Shown: positions 1 to 9,399 of the stretch, piece after piece | Numbering within the stretch: position 1 is the first letter of the stretch | Layout: each line of letters starts with the position of its first letter | From: Phragmites australis | Taxonomy: Eukaryota > Streptophyta > Magnoliopsida > Poales > Poaceae | NCBI RefSeq assembly: GCF_958298935.1 | Contig: NC_084929.1 | Coordinates: 31,685,501-31,749,500, forward strand | Reading direction: 5' to 3' | Length of the DNA: 64,000 nucleotides | Position numbers and translations under genes: made by a program | The notes under the pieces: generated by a model | What the model was told of the DNA's origin: nothing | The model's database searches: none | The model's input: only the letters and a program-made list of their open reading frames with translations

Positions 1-101
1 CGTCAAGAAATGCAAATGCGAGAGCAACAAGGGAGACAAGATTAGGAGTCAAGAAAGGGATCACATGATCGGGGAGGATTTTAGAAGGTTTCTGGCTTTA
101 C

Positions 102-803
102 CCTGGAGCAGAGGTCGCAGCGGTGGCCGGTGTGGAGGCACGAGGAGGAGGACGCAGGAGGACGCCAGATGGTGCTTTGGCTTGAAGGGTGCTCTGGCGC
201 CAGCGGCGGCAGCAGCTGGGTCTGGCGGTCGGCGCCAGCGCCTACTCCGTTGCCCGCCGAGGAGAAGCCCCCCATGCGGCCCCACCGGTCCCTGAGGTAC
301 TGCTGTTCCGGTGCCAAGGGTGGGGCCCTCTGACCGCCGGCAACGGGCGGGTGAACGTAGCAGACGGGACCCGGGGGCAGCGGAGGGGCAGAGGCGGACG
401 GCTGGACCTGCAGCCGCGGCGAGGAGTAGTGCGCGCCGGTGGCGCCTTCGAACGCGGACGCCGGCAGGTGGTGGTGGTAATGGAGCAGCGGGTGGGCCTG
501 CGCGCCGCCGTCCCCCAGCTCGACGAGCTCGCGCAGCGGGTCGCCCCCGCAGCGGAGGCGCTCGAGCTCCGCCACGCCGAGCCCGCGCTGCGGCGGCTTC
601 TTGGTCCCCTCGCCCGGCTGCTGCTGCTGCTTCCCAGACGTGGACGAGTTCCGACGCAGCCGCGGGCGCGCCACCGCCGCGGCCCCGAGCTCCGGCGAGA
701 CCAGTGCCGTCTCCGGAGCGCCGGAGCTGAAGCCGGCGACGTCGGAGTCAGGAGCGGCGGTGGAGCCGTGTGGGCCCCATAGGAAGTAGGGCCTTGTCGC
801 CAT
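102..803 (-). CDS. SPEAR/SPOROCYTELESS-like transcriptional repressor adaptor, first exon (partial gene)
   Basis: SPEAR proteins (SPL/NZZ, TIE family) are nuclear adaptors that bind TCP transcription factors through the SPEAR motif and recruit TOPLESS through a C-terminal EAR motif. The exon runs from an ATG at 803 to a clean donor (GTAAAG, complement of 96-101) after the residues CDLCSR: 702 nt, 234 codons, phase 0. The SPEAR motif lies at about residues 68-84 (KKPPQRGLGVAELERL) after a basic, Gln-rich stretch. The N-terminus MATRPYFLWGP resembles the usual family start. No EAR motif is visible, so the downstream exon(s) must lie left of base 1. A frame extending 5' of 803 starts on TTG and was not used. 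A TATA-like TATTAAAAG lies on the minus strand near 905-915. Family membership is recognised from the motif; the exact subfamily is not resolved. Confidence 0.82.
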
Positions 804-3800
804 GGGAGGAGCCGAGGAGGAAGGCAAGAAGTTTGTGCTAGTCGTTGCGGGCGCGGCTGCGGTGTGTGCTGTGGCAAGGAGGAGTTGCCCGCTTTTGGGG
901 TGCTGCTTTTAATAGCGGGAGGAAGAAGGGGAGACAGGAGGTTTCGCTCCACAGACAAGTGGGGCCGTACGTAGCGTTCCAGGGACGTGTGTACTGTGTA
1001 CCGTACATATACCATTTGTAATGCTAATACTACTGCATGACCCTGCCAAAACAATTTCCGAAAATGGACTTCTTTCACGACGTCATGACATTTGACGATG
1101 TTGTTGAAAGACAATAGATGTTAATTATCACCAGGACGTGTTATTCAACCACGTTGTCAAATATTATAGTACGATAAAAATGATCATTTTTATATTATTT
1201 ATTTATAGATTTGTGCGTAGAAAAAGTTTATGAAAAGGACTAAAATCTAAAAATTGCGCCGGCCTGCATATGTTGCATGTGTATTATACATGTCCAAATA
1301 CTTGTACGTGCGAGTATGGAGAGACCACAAGGCCTTGTCACGGAAAAGACTAACAAGTGGACCCTAATGTTATGAGCACTCTTTCCATTTGGCATCTTGC
1401 TATAAAACTAACATCATAACATCATCTCCCAACGGTTTCTTTGAAAGTGGCCAACGGTGTGTAGTTATTTACTTATTTTGGTTAGGGTAAATAGTTCGTT
1501 GTCAATTATATTGCTGGTAATTTGATAAAGCTGTTGAAAAATATGAATTATACTGGAAAATTATCGGCCACGCAAGAAAAATAACTAAAGAGTGCTAAAA
1601 CTGTCGGTCACTCCTAAAAAAACTGTCGGAAAACATCTATCGTAGTGTCTAGCACTCCACTGGACTCGATCACAGATTCACAGCCGTCCATTTCCTCTTC
1701 CACCACTTTCATCTTCAAGCTTGTCTCTGGACCATCGTGTGATCTCGCAGTAATTCACCACGGCTTCGGTTTCCATCAGAGAAGCGATTGAAGTAACAAT
1801 GGCACGGCAACACGCACACCCAAATCCATGGATATGTAGCTGCAGCATCTTTGACCTGAAGCGAGCGAGAAGGTGACGCTCAGTGGATCACGAGATGGGT
1901 GCACAAGGTTCAGGGCCAGCTTGTGCGCACACACTCATGGCAAACACAGATCACACATCTTCAGAGTGTATGTGATGGGTTGCATCAGAAAATCAAGCTT
2001 GTTGTGTTCTGTAGATCGGGTAGATACCGGCACGGTAGATTGAACGTTGGTGTTTTCTTTTTCTCAATGTTTTCTTTTTTGGCTTGTCAGGTGGAGTAGA
2101 CCAACAGTTCATTTAAGCCGAGAGGATCCGTTTCAGTGACCTTTTGATGCTTTGTTCCTACATGCAGCCATGCACACGCTGCACTTCAAGGTCTGCCCAT
2201 TCGGATCCTACCTTGCAGAGAATGATTGGCTCTATGCAAATTTTAAAAATCTTACTAGTTAATATACAGTATCAGAGAGAGAGAGAGAGACCTCTTCAAA
2301 GATGCCTCCAGCGCTCTTCTTTTCTGTGTAGGGGCAGACATCTCATCTCAGGATACGGCTCATCTTCTTTAGATCAATGCTGAAGCAGGCAGCCGTGCGT
2401 ACACATCATATTTGCAAAGAATCAGGTTATATATATGCATATCATGTTTAATTTGCCCTACTCCGTTTAATGTTTAGCTCACTGGATTTGAAGAACTGAA
2501 CAATGACTCACGTTGGCACAAATGCAGATGGGCAAATCATAGATGCAAGAAGAAGAGTACTACCCTTGTTTTTACAGGATGAACAGCACGCAGCAGCAGC
2601 AGCCCTTTTGCAAGCTCTAGCTAGGTGTGGTGTGTGATGATAGGAGTGCAAAAGGGCCCTCTCCCTTTGCATGCACTGCCCCCTGCTTTCCTTCCCTAGA
2701 GTCCCTCCTGCACCTGCAAATTTCCAGGCTAGGGAAAAGCAAACGGTAGCCATCCAAAAGAGACACAAGATGGTTAAAGCCACAAGCTGCCATTGGTGAG
2801 AACTGCCACTGCCACTGCCACTGCTTGCGGCAGCCTGATCCCTGCTGCGTGACCAGTGATCAGTTGCCGGCTTGCTTTGCAATCTCCCTGGAGGACCACA
2901 GGTTTGGATTACTAATCAACCAGCAAAGCTACGCTGCCTGTGCATGCATTACTGACAACAAAAGGAGCAGATTGATCACGGCCTGAAATCAAGCTGCGAG
3001 ACGATGAGCTCTGAGCTGCCCAAAAGGAAGGCGCCTATGACCCGACCGTGCTGAAATGGGGAAGGGAGCAGGGCAGGCTTTAGGCGGAGGCCACACCGGC
3101 GCAGGACACCCGAAAGGAGAAACGCTGCAGGCACTTCATTGTGCTGGCACAGGATCACGAAAACGTATCAACAGCGTAGATGCAGACGGGTGGCGAGTAC
3201 TCGCGAAGATTGGATGTATCTGGAGTTCTGAACTGGGTGGGATTCGCGTCGCATCCAGCCACAGCCACAGCCGCGTGCGCGCTATCAATTCTTGGCTTCT
3301 CGCCCTGACGAGGCCATGCGCTCCCCTGCGCTGCGTGCCGGCCGCGCAGATGCCTAGCCGAGCCTGCGGCTGCCGGCCTGCCGCGCGCTGCATGCGTTGA
3401 TCAATGATCTATCGTACGTCCGCGGCGTCCGTCCGTCGGCGCCTGGCCTGGATGGGTGGGGGTGGGGATCGGTGCAGATGCTCTGCGCGCTCGCCTGAAG
3501 AACGCAGCAGCGGCACGACGCGGTGTAAGCTGGTCCCCTCTGCCCCCCTGCCATTACGGATCGCAGAGAACAGAGAAGAGGACCAAGGGAAGGAGGGAAG
3601 GGAAAGAAAGGCTTTGCTTTTGTCCCCGGATAGGTCCAAAGGTTCTCTATCTGTTGATTACAACGGGAAACATGTGGCCGCTGCAACGTTCACCTTGATC
3701 GATTTGCTCCTCCCTCCTTTCAGATTTGATAGTATTTTTTGGAAGCAGAAACCGAATGAAGGAGGGGGGCAGAGCAGTATTGACTAGGGTTGTTTCAGTA

Positions 3801-5215
3801 AAAGAAACCCGCTGCAAAAAAAAAAAAGCCGGATGCTATTTGCTAGTGTCTGTTTTTTCCCCCTTTCTTCTCAGTGACAAATCTGAGCCATGTAATCTTA
3901 ATATGATGTTACATATCATTTCTTCTATCTATCATCTCCAACGCACGGCTCTTCTTCTTGTTTTACCCCAGTCACTTCGCCTCACGCCATCCACCTCTTT
4001 TCGTCTCCGGCGGTGTCCATATCGTCAGATCCGCACCCAAAGCCTATCATCGCGCTAACCAATCTATATTCGCTCTCCCCTACCGTCAACCTTGCCCACC
4101 GCCCGCTTGCCGCTGGCGACGCTAGCTTCACCGTTAGAGCCTCGCTGCACTGTCACGCCGTAGCCTACCGTCTATCCGACTACTGCCCCCAACCTCTCTC
4201 TAAACCCACCCGATGATCCCATCAACCTCGAACCCTAACCCCTCTCCTCTAACCTCATCATCAACTGAATTCACGTGTTCACACCGACATCTGAGACATG
4301 ATCTTATTGTCAGGCACCTAAAATTTAAGAAGCGTGGAAAATTAAATGGGCAATGCAAATCTGAAAACCTGGAAGGGCTTTGATTAACATGGGACCGAAA
4401 TGTGGATGCAGGCGACATGCCAGTAGGGCGTTAGCCATTGAGCTATTTGTGGCTCCTGATGTCTACATGCATCCGCGTGCCGGTAAGGTGCTGATGTGAT
4501 GGTTTTGAACTCCATCTCCATTACCCGGGCGAGGCACTGACGGGCGGGCAGAGATATGCAGGAAAATCTTAGCCGGAAGAAGGAACCACATCGCCTCGGT
4601 TAACTCTCTCGATCAGAGTCCAGACGATCGATCGGGCCTTGACCCTCGCATGGGCTGATCAGGGGGCTTGAGGCCTTGAGCCCTACCTCCCGGAAACACT
4701 TTGAGAACGCTCAAATCTTTTCTATAATTTTTGGGCATGGAAGAAAAAGAAGAAAAGGAGGAGGAAAGTAAGAAAAAGAGGAGAGAGAAAAAGAAGAAGA
4801 AGAAATTAAACTCTCCCCATTTTTAACTCTGGAGCTCGAGGAAATTAGAGGCTGGCCCACCGGATCGTCATGTACGTGTTGGGCTTCAGTTAAAGCGTTT
4901 GCAGGCCACTGCATAAAGTTGGGCCGGGCTCTAAGATATGACCTTTTCTTTCTTCCTTTTTCCTTTTCTTTTCATTTTTTTTTTCCTTTTGGCTAGGAGT
5001 GACCGAGTGAAGCTGTCTCACTCCTGGGTCCTGACTCATTCAGTACTCAGTAGTAACCGTTTCTTCTCCAAGAACACGCTGCAGAACAATGGAATAGAGT
5101 AACTCCAGCTCGTCAGTAATTGCTGTGCTTGTTCACTTTGAGTATTACACCTCATAACTTTTTGATCGATCAAAGCGTTAGCTGGATCTTTAGTAACTCC
5201 TGCACGCCCTCCCTG
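804..5215. other. Intergenic region, no supported gene
   Basis: About 4.4 kb between the SPEAR start and the LysM promoter. It contains SPEAR upstream DNA (804 to about 1000), AT-rich sequence to about 1700, a short GA microsatellite near 2275-2290, a GC-rich stretch at 3000-3600 with only unrecognisable frames, and opposed purine and pyrimidine tracts (4738-4806 and 4941-4992). A minus-strand frame at 2508-2882 has a hydrophobic segment but opens on TTG and matches no family I know. Confidence 0.5.
4738..4992. repeat. Opposed purine-rich and pyrimidine-rich tracts
   Basis: Bases 4738-4806 are almost pure A/G on the plus strand, and 4941-4992 are almost pure C/T, about 135 bp apart. They are low-complexity, roughly complementary arms that could pair or form triplex structure. 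No target-site duplication or transposon end is visible. Confidence 0.5.
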
Positions 5216-5319
5216 GTCGATCGTATAAGAAGCTGGGCACGCGCGAGGGAGCAGCGCCAGTATCACGCGTCGTCCCATCGATCACCAATCCGCCAAAAAT
5301 CACAAGAAAAGTCGCACAG
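5216..5319 (+). promoter_or_regulatory. Putative core promoter and 5' leader of the LysM gene
   Basis: A TATA-like CGTATAAGAAG lies at about 5221-5231, roughly 90-100 bp before the ATG at 5320. The leader between them is moderately GC-rich and has no upstream ATG in a good context. This is inferred from spacing and base composition only. Confidence 0.4.
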
Positions 5320-5643
5320 ATGGAGAGCCACCGCGCCGCCGCAGTTCTGGCCGTCGCCGCGGCACTCCTCCTAGCGGGGGTGGCCCTAGCCGACGGCGGC
5401 GGGCGGCAGGGCAGGCCGCGCAGGGCCGCCGGTCACCACCCGGCGTCGATTGGCCAGGTGCCGCTGGCCATCAGGGTGTACTGCAGCGAGGTGCACGGCG
5501 TGAGGGCCGGCGAGACGTGCGCCTCGGTGGCGCGGGGCGCGCGGCTGACCGTCCCACAGTTCCTGGAGCTGAACCAGAACGTCACCTGCGCCGCCCTGTT
5601 CCCCGGCCAGTGGGTCTGCGTCAACGGCGCCGCGGTTGGTTGA
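5320..5643 (+). CDS. Small secreted single-LysM-domain protein
   Basis: A 107-aa single-exon ORF from an ATG at 5320. Residues 1-24 form a signal peptide with a strongly hydrophobic Ala/Leu/Val core ending near ALADGG. A basic Gly/Arg-rich linker follows, then one LysM module at about residues 52-102. Its hallmarks are the aromatic-Cys entry (VYCSEV), the VRAGETC turn, FLELNQNVTC and FPGQWVC. Four cysteines are present. LysM modules bind N-acetylglucosamine polymers (chitin, peptidoglycan). Small plant proteins of this layout are annotated as LysM-domain proteins, with function mostly unknown and apoplastic roles likely. A GPI signal and kinase are absent, so it is neither a LYM/LYP co-receptor nor a LYK. 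A decayed tandem relative lies at 8.8 kb. The ligand is inference. Confidence 0.85.
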   Translation: MESHRAAAVLAVAAALLLAGVALADGGGRQGRPRRAAGHHPASIGQVPLAIRVYCSEVHGVRAGETCASVARGARLTVPQFLELNQNVTCAALFPGQWVCVNGAAVG

Positions 5644-5740
5644 TCGAGCTGCTCGATCGCTGCAGCACAGCCATGCCCTCCTTTAAATTGACGATCTGAT
5701 TAGTATCATAATACGCATGAACTGGAGCAATGTTTCTACG

Positions 5741-5770
5741 CAAATCTCGATTGGGGAGGAGCACTCCAAA
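5741..5770 (+). repeat. LysM 3' flank, segment identical to 9210-9239
   Basis: Thirty bases downstream of the LysM gene are identical to 9210-9239, downstream of the LysM pseudogene. This marks the 3' flank of a tandem duplication. The LINE target site lies at its end. Confidence 0.85.
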
Positions 5771-5778
5771 TAAACATT

Positions 5779-7644
5779 TCCAGACCAAAAGGGGATTAAG
5801 ACAAGGCGATACTATATCTTTAATTTTGTTTAATCTAGTAGTTGATATGCTTGTAATCTTCATTGCAAGGGCAAAGGAAGATGAATAAATTTGTGATGTA
5901 ATTCCTCATTTGGTCAATAATGGTCTTTCAATCCTTCAATATGTGAAATACAATCATCTTCACCGAACATGATTTTGAACACGTAAAAAATATAAAACTC
6001 TTGCTCTATGTGTTTGAGTAATTATCGGATCTTAAGGTTAACTTCTATAAAAAGAACTATTCTATTATGAAGAAGGAAAAGACTATGAAGATCAATATAT
6101 TCAAAATTTTGGATGTGAATTAGGGAACTATTCGTTTAGGTAATTGAGAATTCTAATGCAACATATATACATAAATAATAATGACCAAAAAATGATAGAA
6201 GATAGATTTGAGAAAAAAATTAAACAACTGGAAAGGAAAATATCTATCTTATCAACTCAGTGTTGAGTAGTCTAGCCTATTCATGTTATATTTCTTTGTA
6301 ATACAAGAGGTGTTCTTAAGAAGTTAGACTATTATCGATCTAGATTCTCCTAGCAAGTGATGATCATAAAAAGAAATATAGGTTAGCAAAATGGAGCATA
6401 TTATGTAGACCAATAGATCAGAGTGGTTTGTATATTCAAGACCTAGACATCTAGAATAAATATCTATTAAGTGGCCCTTTAAGCTAATTAATGAGGACGA
6501 AACATGGCAACAGTTAGTTAGAAAAAAATATTTAGGTAACAAAACTATCGCTCAAGTGGATAAAAACCCTGATGACTCACAGTTCTGATCAGGATTAATG
6601 AGTGTCAAGGATATATTCTTAAATTTTAGAAATTTTTTATTACGAAATAGCACTCATATAATATTATAAGAAGATAGGTGGTTAGGAACAACCACTTTGA
6701 AAGAGTAATACCTAACTTTGTATAATATTGCACATAAGATGCATGATATTGTATCGGAAGTTCTTAGTTATGATCCCCTAATATCTCTTTTTGTAGATCA
6801 CTAAGTAGAGGATAAGCTCGAGGCATGGCAAGGTCTATTAGCTAAGATCGCTAAGGTTAATTTAAATGAGGAGCTGGATCTCTTTAGATGGGTTTTACAC
6901 CAAAGTGTTTAGTTCTCAGTACAATCTATATATACAGGACGATGCTAGTTAGCAATATAATAGATAACAACCATTACCTATGGAGACTGAAGCTTCCTTT
7001 AAAGATCAATTGTTTTTTTGGTACCTACATAAAGGTGGAATACTAACAAAAGACAATTTAATAAGAAGAAATTGGCATGTGAATGAAAAATGTTGTTTTG
7101 TAGTTCAAATGAGACTATTCATTATCTTTTATTTAATTGTAATTTTGTCAAATTCATTTATAGGATATTTCATATCGCCTACAGAATACTACCCTCTACT
7201 AGTGTATCTTATATATTTGGTTCATAGCTAAATGATATAAATAGGGTGCTAAAAAAACAAATTTTGGTGAGAGCCGCAACCATCTGTTAGACAATATATT
7301 CTTTCCTATGCAGGTTATTTATAGGACAACATACTAGATTCGATTCTAAGTATTATTTCAAGGAAGGAGGATCAAGAAACTATAAGATCAAAGATGTGGT
7401 TAGTTAAAGATCACAATGATGGGTATCTTCATCAAGCTCGGATGTAGATTTAGCAATAGATTAAGTGTTTAAAATGAACAAATTTTATTTGTCAAAATTC
7501 CATTCTTTGCATGAAGTTTGTTGCCTATGTGGTAGATGGAGTCTACCTTTTGATTTGTTTTATATAACAATAATCGATCAAATTCATCTTATCGAGGCCG
7601 AGATATCTTCGTTACTTTAACGGAATAAAACTCCTATTATAAAA
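5779..7644 (+). mobile_element. 5'-truncated L1-type LINE remnant
   Basis: The segment is bracketed by a perfect 11-bp target-site duplication AAATAAACATT (5768-5778 and 7645-7655) and ends in an A-rich tail at 7641-7647. The first readable frame, from about 5787, encodes the end of a reverse-transcriptase domain (KRGLRQGDTISLILFNLV..., then ARAKEDE). Further broken-frame matches to plant LINE ORF2 follow. At 6980-7110 lies a zf-RVT-like region (GGILTKDNLIRRNWH, CCF). Stops and frameshifts are frequent, so it is dead. It lacks the endonuclease and the first half of RT, consistent with 5' truncation during target-primed reverse transcription. It sits in the 3' flank of the LysM gene, about 135 bp past the stop. 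Confidence 0.85.
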
Positions 7645-7655
7645 AAATAAACATT

Positions 7656-7830
7656 CTAGCATGATTGAAACATTGCGTACGCACCAGAGAGTGCGATGCC
7701 GTTTGGGGTCACAACACACGAACAGATATGTGATACGGCACGCCTTCTCTCTTTTTCCATTCCTTTCATTCTGTCACCATTTGAAAATGGATTTCCGCGA
7801 TGTGATAGGACCTGAGCAGGCTGAACCGCT
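7656..7830 (+). repeat. Distal part of duplicated LysM flank (copy A)
   Basis: The sequence resuming after the LINE (CTAGCATG, GAAACATTGCGTA, then GGTCACAACACA, GATAGGACC, AGCAGGCTGAA) runs parallel to 9254-9395. Copy A carries about 55 extra bases near 7745-7800. Together with 5741-5770 it shows that one continuous flank was cut by the LINE. Confidence 0.7.
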
Positions 7831-8452
7831 TGGGGTCACCAGTCCTTCCTCCTCTCCTCCCGCGCTCCACCTCCAGCCTCATCCACGCCGTCGAGGAGGC
7901 CACCGAGGAGGTCGCAAAGCTACGAGTCGACACCGAGGGAGGTGGCCTTGGAGTCGCGCATGCATGCACATATGCACAAGGCACGGGTACGTGTGCTCTT
8001 GCGCTCGGGGCGTGACCTCGGCACGGAACCGAGCGGCACCCAGCAACGACAGTTGTGTGCTAGTAGCGGCGAGGGCTTGCACATCGACGCACCGCCGCCC
8101 GTGCACCACCGACGACACTCTCCTTCCCGACCCTTCACGCGACCACAATTCCTCTACCCCTGCGGTTTCTACCATCACACAAGCTCCTGCTCATCTTCTT
8201 GCCTTCTTCCCTCCCGTGACGACGACGAGGACCGAAGGCGGCTAGAGTCGGCGTCCTAGGGGAAGAGCGTGGGTTAATTGCTTCAGCAGCTATGGGAAGG
8301 AACCCGGCAGTCATGTGTCGCTGGCGGAGGCAGACCTCACCGTAGGTTCGAGGCGTCGGCCGACGGGAATGAAGAGAGGCGGCGGTGCGAAGGGGCACTG
8401 CGAGGATGGCCCGCATCATGGCGACCTCGTCGGGAGCAGCGTGGAGGGGCGC
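7831..8452. other. Intergenic GC-rich stretch, no supported gene
   Basis: Several overlapping frames are open on both strands through 7840-8440 because the DNA is GC-rich. None has a recognisable domain, a good start context or splice-linked partners. It sits between the two duplicated LysM segments and is absent from the second unit, so it is probably inserted or unrelated DNA. Confidence 0.4.
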
Positions 8453-8666
8453 GGATTAAAATTTGGTCGAAATTTCGTTGAAATTTCATGAATTTCGGTA
8501 ATTTTGGTGGTGAACGAAATATTTTATTTCGAAATTTTCTTTCACTGACATATAGGATCTACGGAGTATTTAACGAAAAATGACTGAAATTTTGAGCGAA
8601 ATTTTGCGAATTTCGGTCTTTTCGCCGATGCAAAAAAAATTGTAAAACGAAATTAAAATCTTTGGT
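8453..8666 (+). repeat. Dispersed repeat, copy 1 (related to 63449-63610)
   Basis: It begins GGATTAAAA, runs through AT-rich sequence with several GAAATTT/AATTTCGGT motifs, and ends AAATCTTTGGT. A second copy at 63449-63610 shares the start, the internal AATTTCGGTCTTTTC block and the end. No encoded protein or clear terminal repeat was seen, so the class is unassigned. Confidence 0.65.
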
Positions 8667-8800
8667 AAGAATATCTGGTTAGAACCAAAATACACTATAA
8701 ATACATAAAATTTGTTAAATCAACAAAATATATAAAATTTGTTAGACCAGATGAGGCCACGGCTCCCCTTATCCACAATTATCCTCCACCCCTGCCTCAC

Positions 8801-8937
8801 GGGGTGGCCCTCGCCGACAGCTGGCGGTAGGGCAGGCCGCGCGGCTGACCAAGCGTTTGTTCCCGACTTGAATCTGAACCCGAATGTCACCTGTGTCGCT
8901 CTGTTCCCCGGTCAGTGGATCTGCATTAGCAGCGACA
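8801..8937 (+). pseudogene. LysM gene fragment with internal deletion
   Basis: The fragment matches the intact LysM gene at 5320-5643 in two blocks. One is the end of the signal peptide (GGGGTGGCCCTCGCCGAC, compare about 5378-5395). The other is the second half of the LysM module (NPNVTC, ALFPGQWIC). The blocks are fused at GGCCGCGCGGCTGACC. The parent has the two halves of this junction about 130 bp apart, each with a short GCGC-rich match, which suggests deletion by microhomology. The first half of the domain and a proper start codon are lost. It is a decayed tandem copy. Confidence 0.75.
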
Positions 8938-8940
8938 TTA

Positions 8941-9185
8941 AAAATATCTTTGATAGTTAGAATCGGTGTTAGCTATTAGATAAAAGAGTATGTTTCTTAA
9001 AATTTATGTGAGTCAGTCGTTCATAATTTTTTATATCTCAACCTGGAATAGTAATTGCTCCTCTAACATATAAGATCTATATGTGAGATATGAAAAATTA
9101 TGAACAATAGGATCTATATAAATTTTATAAAATATATTTTATCTTCTAAAACCTAACACTAGCTTTAACCATCAGAGATGTCCTA
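8941..9185. mobile_element. MITE with subterminal inverted repeats
   Basis: A 245-bp AT-rich segment flanked by ACATTA on both sides (8935-8940 and 9186-9191). The first about 110 bases run as an imperfect inverted copy of the last about 110; shared blocks include TCTTTGATAGTTA/TCTCTGATGGTTA and GTTCATAATTTTT. There is no coding capacity. It lies directly behind the LysM pseudogene and is absent from the parent copy's flank. A TTA core in the flanking repeat would fit a Tourist-type element, but the class is uncertain. Confidence 0.7.
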
Positions 9186-9209
9186 ACATTATACGCCAAT
9201 CATACTGCA

Positions 9210-9395
9210 CAAATCTCGATTGGGGAGGAGCACTCCAAAATCCAAATTGACAATCTAGCATGCTTTGAAACATTGCGTAGGCACCACAGACTGTAATGAT
9301 TAGTAAGTGATGATGTTTACCGGTCACAACACAAGAACAAATATGCCGTACGGCACAAGGATTGATAGGACTCCAGCAGGCTGAATTGTGCCGCT
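9210..9395 (+). repeat. Duplicated LysM flank (copy B)
   Basis: This is the uninterrupted counterpart of 5741-5770 plus 7656-7830. It shows that the pre-insertion order was LysM gene, CAAATCTCGATTGGGG block, CTAGCATG block. It lacks the LINE. Confidence 0.7.
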
Positions 9396-9399
9396 TTGC

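Noticed and set aside
242..1114. 290-codon minus-strand frame overlapping the SPEAR exon
   Set aside because: A different frame from the SPEAR motif; Arg/Ser/Pro-rich translation typical of an out-of-frame GC-rich exon.
2508..2882. 124-codon minus-strand frame with a hydrophobic segment
   Set aside because: It opens on TTG, has no ATG with good context near its 5' end, and matches no family I recognise.
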